Assembly (NCBI RefSeq): GCF_023684385.1
Contig: NZ_JAGSOJ010000005.1
Location: 1-64,000, forward strand
Reading direction: 5' to 3'
Length of the DNA stretch: 64,000 nt
Source of the DNA: Oceanirhabdus seepicola
GTDB lineage: Bacteria > Bacillota > Clostridia > Clostridiales > Clostridiaceae
Part shown: piece after piece, positions 25,697 to 36,025 of the stretch
How positions within the stretch are numbered: the stretch's first letter is position 1
Layout of the letters: each line of letters begins with the position of its first letter
Program-made: the position numbers and the translations under genes
Notes under the pieces: model-generated
What the model was told of the DNA's origin: nothing
The model's input: only the letters and a program-made list of their open reading frames with translations
Databases searched by the model: none

Positions 25697-25878
25697 CTTT
25701 GCTACCTCCTTAAAATTAAGCACACTCAATATTTAAACTAGTACACTCTAAAATCATTTATTCTGCATAAATTTTAAAATTCCTTTTTTTATTGACTAAT
25801 TCTGTGAAATTTTAAATTTAATAATCAAATTTTATCATAAAAAGCACTAAATCTAAATAGTATTTTGAAAAATAATGA

Positions 25879-27327
25879 TTATTCTTCATTTTTTGCCTCT
25901 TCCCAAAGTATATCCATTTCTTCTAAACTCATACTTTCAAGCTTAAAACCTTTTTTATTAGCTTGTTCTTCTATATAAGAAAATCTCCTAATAAATTTAT
26001 CACAAGTGCTATTTAATGCTTCCTCTGGATTGATATTTAAAAATCTACTTACATTAACACAAGCAAATATTAAATCTCCCATCTCATCTAATATTTTTGA
26101 CCTATTATTGGTTTTATATACATCTTTTATTTCATTTAATTCTTCTATAACTTTTTCCATTGCAGGATTTATATTTTCCCAATCAAAGCCCACCTTAGCA
26201 GCCTTTTTTTGAATCTTTTCTGCTCTCATCAATGATGGCAATACTTTAGGTACATCTTCTAAACCTTCACTATGTTTACTGAACCCTTTCTCCTCTTTCT
26301 TTATATTCTCCCAATTTGTTAATACTTCACTTTCTGTTAAATCAGCTTTTTTATTAAATATATGAGGATGCCTTCTCACCATCTTTTCACAAATACCTTT
26401 AATAATATCATTTATATTAAAATATCCTTCTTCCTTCCCTATCTGGGCATGAAAAATAACCTGTAACAGAACATCGCCTAACTCTTCTATAATTTTATCT
26501 ATATCATCTTTATCTATGGCATCAATGACTTCATAACATTCTTCTATCAAATATTTTTTCAAAGATTCATGTGTTTGATTTCTATCCCACTGACACCCAT
26601 CTTCTCCTCTCAATTCTTCCATTATTTCTGTTAGATCGTTAAAATCATATATTATTTCAGCCTTGCTTGGAATATATAATGATGTCAAGTAATCTATCTC
26701 TTCCATTCTATCAATTTCGTAAATTTTTATTTTTTTAATAACCTCTAACCCTTTTACACCAGCGGCTCTTACAAAATATACCTCATAATCATCTCCATAG
26801 TATTCAGCTAATTTAAGCTTAACATCTGAAGCAATATACTTATCATACACTTGAGTTAAAACTATACCAACCCTCTTATCTAAAACACTATTACCTATAT
26901 CAAATGCATCTAATATTTTCATACCCTTTATAGGATCAATTTTCAGGGATTCCATCATGGCATCTATAAAACTCACTGCTGGTACTATCTCGTAATCTAT
27001 ATTCATTTCTTCACATTTTTCAATAATCAAAGAAACACTTTTTTCTGCTACCAACGGATGTCCCGGCACTCCATAAATAAGCTCTTTTGATTTATCATAT
27101 TCCTTGATTATCTCATTAGATATTGCTTCATAAACCTCATCAAAAGAATCTAATTCATTGTAAAAATGATCTAAAGTTTTATAGTCTACGTTTAAATCTT
27201 TTATGTAGTCAATCGTCGGATGTTTCTCAGTTCTAAAAAATATATTCTTTCCATTCTTAAGTTCATTAACAGTCCCCAGCGTCAGTGAATCAACCGATCC
27301 AGGACCTAATCCTATAATTTTAATCAT
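25879..27327 (-). CDS. mazG: MazG-type nucleotide pyrophosphohydrolase fused to a tetrapyrrole-methylase-like domain (YabN)
   Basis: The protein has 482 residues. An N-terminal SAM-dependent methylase-like domain (MIKIIGLGPGSVDSLTLGT, then GVPGHPLVAE) is joined to a C-terminal MazG domain repeated twice. The metal-binding EExxE-type motifs are EECYEVIDAI with EELGDVLLQV, and a second set ending DEMGDLIFACVNVSRF. MazG hydrolyses aberrant or excess NTPs. The fusion matches Bacillus YabN in domain order and position. AGGAGGAATAAA precedes the ATG. Confidence 0.94.
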   Translation of the reverse strand: MIKIIGLGPGSVDSLTLGTVNELKNGKNIFFRTEKHPTIDYIKDLNVDYKTLDHFYNELDSFDEVYEAISNEIIKEYDKSKELIYGVPGHPLVAEKSVSLIIEKCEEMNIDYEIVPAVSFIDAMMESLKIDPIKGMKILDAFDIGNSVLDKRVGIVLTQVYDKYIASDVKLKLAEYYGDDYEVYFVRAAGVKGLEVIKKIKIYEIDRMEEIDYLTSLYIPSKAEIIYDFNDLTEIMEELRGEDGCQWDRNQTHESLKKYLIEECYEVIDAIDKDDIDKIIEELGDVLLQVIFHAQIGKEEGYFNINDIIKGICEKMVRRHPHIFNKKADLTESEVLTNWENIKKEEKGFSKHSEGLEDVPKVLPSLMRAEKIQKKAAKVGFDWENINPAMEKVIEELNEIKDVYKTNNRSKILDEMGDLIFACVNVSRFLNINPEEALNSTCDKFIRRFSYIEEQANKKGFKLESMSLEEMDILWEEAKNEE

Positions 27328-27365
27328 TTTATTCCTCCTAAATATTTCATGTATAGCTTTGAGTT

Positions 27366-28922
27366 TTATCTCTTACTTTTTCTATTAAATCTGATTTTAA
27401 TCTCATCAAAGTCAAATATTCTAAGTCCAAATACCATTATAGAATAGCATAAAGCCCCTATAAAGATTGCTGTAATACATGAAAAAGTATTACTTCTTGT
27501 ATAATTATAGACATTAGTATAAGCAAATACAACCGATATAATCATAATCATTGTAGCTATTATGGGTTTAAATAATATCTCATAATTACTAATCTCTACT
27601 TTTAATCTCCTTTTTATATAAATAATATTCATTATCCCAGCAAATGCATATCCAAATATAGTCCCAAGTAATGCCCCCTTGATATTTACATATGGTATTC
27701 CAACTAAAAAATACGTCAAGCTTACCTTTATTATACACCCTATTCCCAAATTTATGATTGGAACATGGTACTTTCCTATTGCATTAAAAATGGATGTAGT
27801 AGCCTGACAAATTACTATAAAAGGCAAGGATATTGCGAATAACTTTAATATCTCATATCCTCCTGTACTTCCCACAAAAACCATGTCCATTATAGGAAAT
27901 GCCATAAAGTATAACCCTGCAGCCGAAGGTAACGCTATAACAATAGCTAGCTTAATTGCTAATTGTACTTTAGATTTAAAAAGCTCAAAATTTCTCAATT
28001 TAGCCTCAGCTATCACCGGAACAATAGATGCGCATATGGCCATTGATAATGCTAGTGGGACATTGTTTAAAGTAGCCGCCTTTCCGTATGTTTGTCCAAA
28101 AATAATAGTTATCTGCATCTTAGAAAATCCAGCATTAATCAGCCTTTTAGGTACAATCATATTATCAAATAAAACCATCAAACTCCCCATAGTAGTCACT
28201 ATAGATATTGGAATTGCTATACTAATTATTTTTCTCATTATATTTTTCTGATTATTCATATTGCTTTTCGGAAATACCTTTATCACTTGATAGTATTTTA
28301 TCAAAAGATATACACCAGCTATTGCAGCCCCTATTACAGTTCCTATTACCGCTCCAGCCGCTGAGTATTCCACTCCCTTAGGGAACAACATATATGCTAT
28401 CCCAACGCCTAGCATAACTCTTCCTAACTGCTCAATTATCTGTGAAACACCTGAAGGTGCCATATTTCTTATTCCTTGAAAAAACCCTCTAAAAGTCCCT
28501 AGAATAACCACAAATATTGGAGCTATGGCAGTTATCAAAAAAGCATAGTATGATTTTTCATGCCATCCAAATAATAACACAATTCTTTTTGAGAACAGAA
28601 GCAGCACTAAAGAAGTGCTTGCTGCAAAAACCAACATTATGTACAATGTACTTCTTACACATACTCTTATATGTTCTAATTTCCCCTCAGCATTATATTC
28701 CGATACCATCTTTGATAACGCAATAGGTATTCCTGATGCAATGGCAACGAATGTCATATATATAGGATATGACATTTGATAATATCCCATTCCCTCATCT
28801 TTTATAAGGTTCTGTAAAGGAATCCTAAAAAACACCCCTAAAAACCTAGCAAAGATCATACACACTCCTAATATAAGAGCACCACTTACCATACTATTTT
28901 TTCTTATTCTATTATCATTCAA
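27366..28922 (-). CDS. spoVB: Stage V sporulation protein B-like lipid flippase (MOP superfamily)
   Basis: This polytopic membrane protein (518 residues, about 14 membrane segments) belongs to the polysaccharide/lipid II flippase superfamily. SpoVB/YabM acts in cortex peptidoglycan synthesis. GALILGVCMIFARFLGVFFRIPLQNL at the N-terminus and the regular spacing of hydrophobic segments support the call. The start is TTG, 8 nt after GAGGTG. Which of the several MOP paralogues of a Clostridium this is cannot be proved without alignment, but the position between spoVT and mazG favours the yabM orthologue. Confidence 0.85.
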   Translation of the reverse strand: MNDNRIRKNSMVSGALILGVCMIFARFLGVFFRIPLQNLIKDEGMGYYQMSYPIYMTFVAIASGIPIALSKMVSEYNAEGKLEHIRVCVRSTLYIMLVFAASTSLVLLLFSKRIVLLFGWHEKSYYAFLITAIAPIFVVILGTFRGFFQGIRNMAPSGVSQIIEQLGRVMLGVGIAYMLFPKGVEYSAAGAVIGTVIGAAIAGVYLLIKYYQVIKVFPKSNMNNQKNIMRKIISIAIPISIVTTMGSLMVLFDNMIVPKRLINAGFSKMQITIIFGQTYGKAATLNNVPLALSMAICASIVPVIAEAKLRNFELFKSKVQLAIKLAIVIALPSAAGLYFMAFPIMDMVFVGSTGGYEILKLFAISLPFIVICQATTSIFNAIGKYHVPIINLGIGCIIKVSLTYFLVGIPYVNIKGALLGTIFGYAFAGIMNIIYIKRRLKVEISNYEILFKPIIATMIMIISVVFAYTNVYNYTRSNTFSCITAIFIGALCYSIMVFGLRIFDFDEIKIRFNRKSKR

Positions 28923-28984
28923 AATATCACCTCAATACAATTTTGTCTTATTAAAATAGATATTTTGAATTTTGCATTTTTATA

Positions 28985-29020
28985 CTAAAAAAATTAGAGG
29001 TAGCAAAAGCTACCTCTAAT
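28985..29020 (-). terminator. Terminator of spoVT
   Basis: A perfect 12-bp stem, ATTAGAGGTAGC and GCTACCTCTAAT, is followed on the minus strand by TTTTTTTAG. Confidence 0.85.
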
Positions 29021-29029
29021 TTTTATGTA

Positions 29030-29575
29030 TTACTCCATTTGTTTTCCTAGGAATGATGCAGCTGTTTCAACAAGTTTTTTCTCTGTATCACCAAAAGCAG
29101 CTCCAGCTTCACTACAAGCTATTATTACTGTTCCTATTGCATCTCCTTCTGCAAGGATTGGTCCTATTGCTTGATGAGTATATTTACCTTCAAACTCTTC
29201 ATCATCATATATAGGAATAATATTGTTTTCTTCTAACACAACAGCTTTTCTGTCTTCCATGATTTTTTCCAATTCTGAACTAACCTTTTTATCCATATAT
29301 TCTTTCTTGGAACATCCGCTTAAAGATATTATATTATCTTTATCTGCAATTACAACCATGTACCCACTTATTTGATTAAGTGACTCAGCATATTCTTTTG
29401 AGAAATCACCCAACTCTCCAATTGGTGAATATTTCTTAAGAATTACTCCACCCTCTCTATCGGTGAATATTTCTAAAGGGTCTCCTTCTCTAATTCTTAA
29501 AGTTCTTCTTATTTCCTTAGGAATTACAACTCTACCTAAGTCATCTATTCTTCTTACAATACCTGTAGCTTTCAT
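29030..29575 (-). CDS. spoVT: Stage V sporulation protein T, AbrB-family regulator
   Basis: This forespore transcription factor modulates sigma-G-dependent genes. The 181 residues comprise an N-terminal AbrB swapped-hairpin DNA-binding domain (residues 1-50: TGIVRRIDDLGRVVIPKEIR, then EIFTDREGGVILKKYSP). A C-terminal GAF-like domain (about 55-180) follows. AAGGAGG lies before the ATG. It is monocistronic with its own terminator and a sigma-G-type promoter. The gene order mfd, prsA, spoVT, spoVB is conserved. Confidence 0.96.
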   Translation of the reverse strand: MKATGIVRRIDDLGRVVIPKEIRRTLRIREGDPLEIFTDREGGVILKKYSPIGELGDFSKEYAESLNQISGYMVVIADKDNIISLSGCSKKEYMDKKVSSELEKIMEDRKAVVLEENNIIPIYDDEEFEGKYTHQAIGPILAEGDAIGTVIIACSEAGAAFGDTEKKLVETAASFLGKQME

Positions 29576-29621
29576 TAATTATTAGCCTCCTTATTTCCTT
29601 AATAAAATATACTTGTATTAA

Positions 29622-29651
29622 TATTATCTTTCTTAACTTCTAATTTTATAC
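29622..29651 (-). promoter_or_regulatory. Sigma-G-type promoter of spoVT
   Basis: On the minus strand GTATA (29647-29651) fits the -35 GHATR. Exactly 18 nt later GATAATA (29622-29628) fits CATNHTA at 6 of 7 positions. In Bacillus spoVT is under sigma-G, so element and gene agree. Confidence 0.6.
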
Positions 29652-29693
29652 ACAAAAAAAGCTGTATTTACACTTATGTGTAAATACAGCTTT
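29650..29693 (-). terminator. Terminator of prsA
   Basis: A perfect 16-bp stem, AAAGCTGTATTTACAC and its complement around a 4-nt loop, is followed on the minus strand by a T-run. The T-run adjoins the spoVT -35 element. Confidence 0.85.
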
Positions 29694-29715
29694 ATATACT
29701 AAATCTAAAAAACTA

Positions 29716-30720
29716 TTAAATAAGCTTCTCGCTATATGTTTTTACATCTTTTTCTTCTAACCATTCATTTAATTTTGTCTGCCATAAATTATATTTTTCT
29801 TGATCAACGAGCATTTTCTCGATTTCTTCTTTTACAACATCAAATTCCTTTATAGGGAAATCTTTCTTGTCTTCAATCTTAATTATGTTAAATCCTCTAG
29901 TATCTTCTAAACTTTTCACTTCTCCAACCTTTAATATTTTTGCTGCAGTCATAATCTGCTTTCCTAATTTAGGATCATCATAAGTTATATAACCTAAATC
30001 TCCACCATTTTCTTTAGTACTTTCGTCTAAACTAACTTCTTTCGCAATATCACTAAATGCCTCACCATTATCTAATCTAGAAATAATTTCACTAGCCTTT
30101 TCTTCAGTGTCAACAAGCATATATGATATTTTTACTTTATTAGGCTCTTCCGTATAGCTCTCTTTATTTGAATCATAAGATTTTTTGATTTCCTCTTCAG
30201 CAACAGTCACATCTTTAGTAACTTCTTCATAAACCTTGTTTTCAAGAATCTGTTTTTCATAACTTGCTTTTACTTCCGCCTCAGTCATATCAGCATTTTC
30301 TAGAAGCTTATTTAATTCTTCCTCTCCACCAACAGTCTCCATATACTCATTGTACCTCTTGTCAACTTCTTCAGCCATCTCACTATCAGTTAATTTTACA
30401 CCTATCTCTTTACCCTTACTCTCAATAACTTCACTCTGAATTATATAGTTCAAAATTGATTGCTTATATGCAATAACAGTTTTTACTGCCTCTTCATTTT
30501 CCATATAATTTGCACCATATGCCATTTCAAACTGTTTCATTAAGTTCTTTGTTCTAGAATCATCATCAAGTTCACCTCTCGTAATCTTAACGCCTTTTCC
30601 CTTTGCTACAACCTGTCGTCTTATTGCTTCCGGTGTTTTTTCTATTAAATTACAACCTACACTTGTAACCGCTAATGCACCAATCATAAGTGTAGCCATC
30701 AATTTCTTTATTTTACTCAC
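29716..30720 (-). CDS. prsA: Foldase lipoprotein PrsA-like (parvulin peptidyl-prolyl isomerase)
   Basis: This exported lipoprotein (334 residues) helps fold secreted proteins at the membrane surface. A signal peptide with lipobox TSVGC places the lipidated Cys near residue 23. The N-terminal SurA-like chaperone region is Glu/Lys-rich. The parvulin domain (about residues 195-290) has VKISYMLVDTEEKASEIISR, GEAFSDIAKEVSLDESTKENGG and DLGYI. It lies downstream of mfd with an 85-nt gap and may be read with it. Confidence 0.92.
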   Translation of the reverse strand: MSKIKKLMATLMIGALAVTSVGCNLIEKTPEAIRRQVVAKGKGVKITRGELDDDSRTKNLMKQFEMAYGANYMENEEAVKTVIAYKQSILNYIIQSEVIESKGKEIGVKLTDSEMAEEVDKRYNEYMETVGGEEELNKLLENADMTEAEVKASYEKQILENKVYEEVTKDVTVAEEEIKKSYDSNKESYTEEPNKVKISYMLVDTEEKASEIISRLDNGEAFSDIAKEVSLDESTKENGGDLGYITYDDPKLGKQIMTAAKILKVGEVKSLEDTRGFNIIKIEDKKDFPIKEFDVVKEEIEKMLVDQEKYNLWQTKLNEWLEEKDVKTYSEKLI

Positions 30721-30805
30721 TATACTTCCCCCGTTCTTTCATTATTTATATAATTTAATTATTATCTTATAGATAATTTTAACATAAATTAACGAATTTT
30801 CATAA

Positions 30806-33800
30806 CTAATTTATATCTTTAAGATATAAAATAAAGTCTTTCAAATCCTCAAAAATATTATTTTTATTGTCTTGCGAAAACTTAAATGCAATCGTAGGTG
30901 CATCACTATTTACCTTAAACGTAATTTTATTTTTATATTTCTCCATTAGCTTTGTAAAGACCTTAGGAGTAAAAAATTTATTATTCTTAAACTCAAATAG
31001 CATTTCATTTTTTACCTCTTTCAATTCAACTACTCCAATAGATTTACATAAGAATCTCAATGAAGAAATGTTAATAAGATTGAATACAGGCTTAGGTATG
31101 TTTGAAAATCGATCTTCGAGCTCAGTTATTGTTTCTTGCATATCTTCTTCATTTTCTATAGCAGCTATTTTTTTGTAGATTTCAATTTTTTGAGTTTCAT
31201 CCTTGATATAACTCTCTGGAATATATGCATCTATTTTTATATCTATAACGCTCTCTATAGGCTCATCCTCAATACCTCCTCTAAGCTTAGCAATAGTCTC
31301 TTCTAGCATTCTACAATATAAATCATATCCTACCACAGACATGTGTCCATGTTGTGACGAACCCATAAGATTTCCTGCACCTCTTATTTCTAGATCTCTC
31401 ATTGCTATCTTAAATCCAGAACCTAATTCCGTGAATTCTTTAATTGCTTTTAGCCTCTTTTCAGCAACTTCGCTTAGAAGCTTATCTTTCCTATAAGTAA
31501 AATAGGAATATGCTATTTTATTTGATCTACCAACTCTTCCTCTTAATTGATACAATTGAGATAGTCCCATCTTATCAGCATCATATATTATCATAGTATT
31601 AACATTTTTAATATCAATTCCTGTTTCGATAATTGTTGTACTCACCAATATATCATATTTTCTCTCCATGAAATCAATCATGACTTTTTCTAATTCTCTT
31701 TCTGTCATTTGTCCATGTGCAATAACTATCTTAGCCTCTGGAATGAGGTCCTTTAAAAATGCTGTCATTTCTTTTATGCTCTCTACCCTATTATAGACAA
31801 AATATACTTGACCACCTCGTCCAATCTCTCTAATTATAGCATCTCTAACAAGCTGTTCATTGAACTCAACAACATACGTTTGAATAGGATATCTATCCTC
31901 AGGAGGAGTCTCTATAACACTTATATCTCTAATACCACTTAGGGACATATGAAGGGTCCTTGGAATTGGTGTTGCCGTTAATGTAAGCACATCTATATTT
32001 TTCTTTAAATTCTTTATCTTTTCTTTATGTGTAACACCAAATCTCTGTTCCTCATCAACAATCAATACACCTAAATCTTTAAAACGAACATCCTTTTGAA
32101 TCAACTTATGAGTTCCAATAATTATATCAACATTCCCCTCTTTTAGGGCTGTTAGTGTTTGTTTTTGTTGCGCTGCTGTTCTAAATCTACAAATCATATC
32201 AATATTGATTGGATATCCTGCAAACCTCTGAATAAAATTATTATAATGTTGCTTTGCAAGTATTGTTGTTGGAACCAAAAATGCCACTTGCTTACCATTC
32301 ATAACAGCTTTAAATGCCGCTCTAATAGCAACTTCTGTTTTCCCATATCCAACATCACCACAAAGAAGTCTATCCATTGGTTTATCTGATTCCATATCCT
32401 TTTTGATATCTTCTATAGCTACCAATTGATCTCCCGTTTCTTCATAAGGAAATTCATCTTCAAATTGTTTCTGCCATGGTGTATCCTCATTATATATGTA
32501 TCCCTTAATGAGACTTCTAGATGCGTATAATTTCAAAAGTTCATCCGCAATATCCATTATAGATTTACGAACTTTCCTTTTGGCCTTTATCCACTCACTT
32601 CCTCCAAGTTTATTAATTTTTGGACTCTTTCCTTCTGCCCCAATGTACTTTTGTATCATATCTAACTGCTCTACTGGTACATATAGCAGATCACTATTTG
32701 TATATGTTATCATAAGATAATCTTTTTTGTGTCCTTTAACCTCTAATTGCTTTATACCTTTATATACACCAATACCGTGATTTACATGAACAACATAATC
32801 TCCAAGTTTCAAATCTGTGAAACTTTTTATCTTGCCCATACCCTTTTTACTGTGCTTTTTTGCCTTTCTCTTAGATTCACCAAAAACGGTTTTATCTGAT
32901 ATTATACACAATGATAATTCTGGAAACTCCATACCATTAAGCTGATTTCCATAGGTTACTACAATCTGTCCTTGAATTAATTCTTTAATTGCATCTTTAT
33001 AAACAGCCTCGATACCTTTATCTTTAAGAATATCAATTAGTCGTTCTCCTCTTGATTTCGTTCCAGATAATATTATTATTGAATATCCATTAGCCTTCTT
33101 TTTTTTCAGGTCATCTATCAACAAATCAAGTTGCCCATGGTAGTGATGCAATGTCCTTTGCTCTAAATTATATTTCTTCTTAATATCTAAAAATTTATTT
33201 TCAATACTCAATGGATTAAAAACTACTTTACAACGATATTTAATCTCTTCTTTCACATGATCCAAACTATATAGTAACTCCCCCTGTTTAGAGAGGATAC
33301 TACCTCTAGTAAAATAAGTTTCAAAGTTTTCATTAAATTCAACAAATATACTTTCTAATTTCCCCATACATCTGTTTACATCATCTACTATTACCTTGTA
33401 TCCATCAAAGTAATCATAGATTTCAGAAGTCTCCTGAAAAAAGTAAGAAAGATAACTTTCAATATTATCGCAGTTGCCCTTTTCCTGTAGACTTTCAAGA
33501 TTCTTCCCTATAGTTGCATTTATATTTTCCATAACATCATTATTTTTTTTGAATTTCTTCTTATATGACTCAAAATCTTCTTTTATTCTTGCAATTCCAT
33601 TTGCTAAGGCCTCTTTAGGCATCACAGTCTCTTTTGCAGGATACATCATGAAGGTGAATACCTTTTCTATACTTCTTTGTGTTTTTGTATTAAATGTTCT
33701 AATTGAATCAATCTCATCATCAAATAGTTCAATCCTAAATGGATATTCTTCAGTAGGTGGATATATATCAATTATACCCCCTCTTATTGAGAATTGACCT

Positions 33801-34315
33801 TTATTTTCTACCGTAACTACCCGTTCATAACCCGCTTCAATAAGCCACAGAGAGGTTTTTTGCGCATCTACAATATCACCTATAGATACTTTTTTGATAT
33901 ATCTTTTAAAAGTATCTATAGGTGTATATTTACCCATTACCGCTTCTATAGAGGTAACGACAATATTATTTTTCTTACTTAATACATTCTTTAGAACATT
34001 TATTCGTCTCCATCTTAAATCTCCAGAAATAGCATCAATATTATAAAAAACTACTTCTTTACTGGGAAAATACTCTACATTATCATAATGGAAAAGAAGA
34101 TCCTCATATATATTTCTGGCTTCCATATCACTATAACTTAAAATCAAAAAAGGTTTATTAACCTCATTATGCATCGCACTAACCACATAACTTTTTGCAG
34201 AGTCACTTATTCCACTTATTTCAACAGGAGTTTCCCCTTTTTTTATATTATCTATTAAAGATATGAATTTATCTTTTTTTAAAAGGGGATCAATGATCCC
34301 TTTTAATCTCAACAC
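30806..34315 (-). CDS. mfd: Transcription-repair coupling factor Mfd
   Basis: Mfd removes RNA polymerase stalled at DNA lesions and recruits UvrA. The 1169 residues follow the family layout: a UvrB-homology module (about 1-350), an RNA polymerase-interaction domain (about 480-560, FTDLKLGDYVVHVNHGIGVY) and a RecG-like superfamily 2 motor. The motor has Walker A LLCGDVGYGKTEVAIRA near residue 655, DEEQRFG and TLTATPIPRTL. The TRG motif and C-terminal UvrA-masking D7 domain follow. It lies 20 nt after pth. The pth-mfd order matches Bacillus except that no fin gene is present between them. Confidence 0.97.
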   Translation of the reverse strand: MLRLKGIIDPLLKKDKFISLIDNIKKGETPVEISGISDSAKSYVVSAMHNEVNKPFLILSYSDMEARNIYEDLLFHYDNVEYFPSKEVVFYNIDAISGDLRWRRINVLKNVLSKKNNIVVTSIEAVMGKYTPIDTFKRYIKKVSIGDIVDAQKTSLWLIEAGYERVVTVENKGQFSIRGGIIDIYPPTEEYPFRIELFDDEIDSIRTFNTKTQRSIEKVFTFMMYPAKETVMPKEALANGIARIKEDFESYKKKFKKNNDVMENINATIGKNLESLQEKGNCDNIESYLSYFFQETSEIYDYFDGYKVIVDDVNRCMGKLESIFVEFNENFETYFTRGSILSKQGELLYSLDHVKEEIKYRCKVVFNPLSIENKFLDIKKKYNLEQRTLHHYHGQLDLLIDDLKKKKANGYSIIILSGTKSRGERLIDILKDKGIEAVYKDAIKELIQGQIVVTYGNQLNGMEFPELSLCIISDKTVFGESKRKAKKHSKKGMGKIKSFTDLKLGDYVVHVNHGIGVYKGIKQLEVKGHKKDYLMITYTNSDLLYVPVEQLDMIQKYIGAEGKSPKINKLGGSEWIKAKRKVRKSIMDIADELLKLYASRSLIKGYIYNEDTPWQKQFEDEFPYEETGDQLVAIEDIKKDMESDKPMDRLLCGDVGYGKTEVAIRAAFKAVMNGKQVAFLVPTTILAKQHYNNFIQRFAGYPINIDMICRFRTAAQQKQTLTALKEGNVDIIIGTHKLIQKDVRFKDLGVLIVDEEQRFGVTHKEKIKNLKKNIDVLTLTATPIPRTLHMSLSGIRDISVIETPPEDRYPIQTYVVEFNEQLVRDAIIREIGRGGQVYFVYNRVESIKEMTAFLKDLIPEAKIVIAHGQMTERELEKVMIDFMERKYDILVSTTIIETGIDIKNVNTMIIYDADKMGLSQLYQLRGRVGRSNKIAYSYFTYRKDKLLSEVAEKRLKAIKEFTELGSGFKIAMRDLEIRGAGNLMGSSQHGHMSVVGYDLYCRMLEETIAKLRGGIEDEPIESVIDIKIDAYIPESYIKDETQKIEIYKKIAAIENEEDMQETITELEDRFSNIPKPVFNLINISSLRFLCKSIGVVELKEVKNEMLFEFKNNKFFTPKVFTKLMEKYKNKITFKVNSDAPTIAFKFSQDNKNNIFEDLKDFILYLKDIN

Positions 34316-34335
34316 TACCGCCTCCTAAGATATTA

Positions 34336-34905
34336 TTAATTATAAGCGTTATATCCATTAAATACATTCATAGCCTTATCAACATTGTTTTCAATCATGT
34401 ATACAACAGATTTAACCACCTGATCATATACTTTTTCCATTACTTCTTCTTCTTCAGTTGGAAACTTCCCAAGAACATGAGATATCATGTCATGTTGAGC
34501 TTTACCCACACCTATTTTTACTCTATTAAACTCATCACTGTTCAACATTTTAATAATGTTTTTTATCCCATTTTGTCCACCGGAACTACCATTTTTTCTT
34601 ATTCTCAGTCTACCAACATCTATGCTTACATCATCATGTAAAACAATTATATTTTCATTTGGAATATCAAAGTAATTTACAACTTCAACTACACTCTCTC
34701 CACTTAAATTCATATATGTTTGAGGTTTAAGTAGAATAACTTTCTCACTACCAATTCTTAAATCAACACATATACCTTTAAATTTTTTCCTGTCCATACT
34801 AATTTTATACATATCAATTAATTTATCTATAACTTTAAAGCCAACGTTATGGCGAGTATTTTCATATTCAACACCTGGATTACCAAGCCCAACAACTAAG
34901 TACAT
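34336..34905 (-). CDS. pth: Peptidyl-tRNA hydrolase
   Basis: Pth recycles peptidyl-tRNAs that drop off ribosomes. The 189 residues are standard. The catalytic His lies in GLGNPGVEYENTRHNVGFKV, and Asn and Asp residues of the active site lie in LKPQTYMNLSG and VLHDDVSIDVGRLRIRKNGS. It overlaps no neighbour and sits between the HtrA-like gene (12 nt) and mfd (20 nt), suggesting one transcript. Confidence 0.97.
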   Translation of the reverse strand: MYLVVGLGNPGVEYENTRHNVGFKVIDKLIDMYKISMDRKKFKGICVDLRIGSEKVILLKPQTYMNLSGESVVEVVNYFDIPNENIIVLHDDVSIDVGRLRIRKNGSSGGQNGIKNIIKMLNSDEFNRVKIGVGKAQHDMISHVLGKFPTEEEEVMEKVYDQVVKSVVYMIENNVDKAMNVFNGYNAYN

Positions 34906-34917
34906 ATCTTACCTCCA

Positions 34918-36021
34918 TCAATCCCGTCTTCCTAATCTCACAGTTACTCTTTCAATAGAATTATTTCTCTTTATTTTGCATATAACCGATTCACCTATAT
35001 TACATTTGCTTATAATATCAATTAGCTCCTCCATAGATCCTACTTTGATATCATTCACTTCCATAATTACATCTGTTGGTCTAAGTCCCGCGTAATCAGC
35101 ACCACTATCTTTCTTTATATCATGTATATATACTCCTATAGATTCTGACCCTTTTGTTGAAATAACATTACCACCATATATTCCAATTGCAGGTCTAGAT
35201 ATGAATCCATATCTCATTATTTGATCTATAGTATCCGCTATTTTATCAACGCTTACCGCAACAGAGTACTTATTTTCATCTATTTTTTCTCGAAGATTAA
35301 AATTATTAATACCTACTACTTCACCATTATAGTTTATCAATACTCCTCCGTCACTACCTTTTCTTGAAAAAACATCACTAAATATGATTTCATTATTAAA
35401 TGATTCTTCTATTTCTTCATCTAAATAATCACTTTGCATACTTATGGAGTTTATTATCCCCCTAGATATGCCCCCTAAATTTTCCTCACTAATATCACTG
35501 CTTATTAATAAAGTATTTTCACCCAACTTCAAACTATTATTATTTGCAAATTTAGCAGTTTTTAACCCATTTTCTTTTATTTTAAGAATAGCTATATCAC
35601 TATATTTATCATACCCTACAAATCTTGCATCATAAATTTGTCCATTATTTAATTTAACCTGTATCTTATCACTCCCATATACAATATGGTTTACTGTCAA
35701 TATATATCCTTTTTCATTACAAATAACTCCTGAACCAATCGTAACATCATTATTGCTTATTTCTCCATCAAAAGATAATACAGCCACAATAGAGGGCATA
35801 GTACTCTCAAGCAAAGTATCAATATTCTTTTCTTGAGTTTTAGCATTAAGTTCCTTATCTTCTCTATTGATATCTGCCGATATCTCTTCATTTAACATCA
35901 ATGATGATAAAGTTACCCCAATAATCATTGATGTTAAAACAAACAAACTTATTCCTAATCCTCTCTTATAAATATTCCTTTTACTTTTTTTAAAGACAAT
36001 ATTTCCTCTATTCTTGGTCAT
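34918..36021 (-). CDS. HtrA-like membrane protein with PDZ domain, catalytic Ser replaced by Asp
   Basis: The 367 residues contain an N-terminal membrane anchor (about 20-45), a trypsin-like S1C domain (about 70-245) and a C-terminal PDZ domain (about 260-365, GVYIHDIKKDSGADYAGL). The triad His is intact (VNHIVYG, H112) and so is the Asp (YSDIAILKI, D142). The GNSGGPL motif reads GSDGGVL, which puts Asp224 where the nucleophilic serine should be. The fold is therefore kept but protease activity is doubtful. It follows the sensor kinase by 4 nt, in the way that htrC ends walRK operons and CssRS controls htrA. A scaffold or sensing role is inferred. Confidence 0.85.
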   Translation of the reverse strand: MTKNRGNIVFKKSKRNIYKRGLGISLFVLTSMIIGVTLSSLMLNEEISADINREDKELNAKTQEKNIDTLLESTMPSIVAVLSFDGEISNNDVTIGSGVICNEKGYILTVNHIVYGSDKIQVKLNNGQIYDARFVGYDKYSDIAILKIKENGLKTAKFANNNSLKLGENTLLISSDISEENLGGISRGIINSISMQSDYLDEEIEESFNNEIIFSDVFSRKGSDGGVLINYNGEVVGINNFNLREKIDENKYSVAVSVDKIADTIDQIMRYGFISRPAIGIYGGNVISTKGSESIGVYIHDIKKDSGADYAGLRPTDVIMEVNDIKVGSMEELIDIISKCNIGESVICKIKRNNSIERVTVRLGRRD

Positions 36022-36025
36022 TTTC

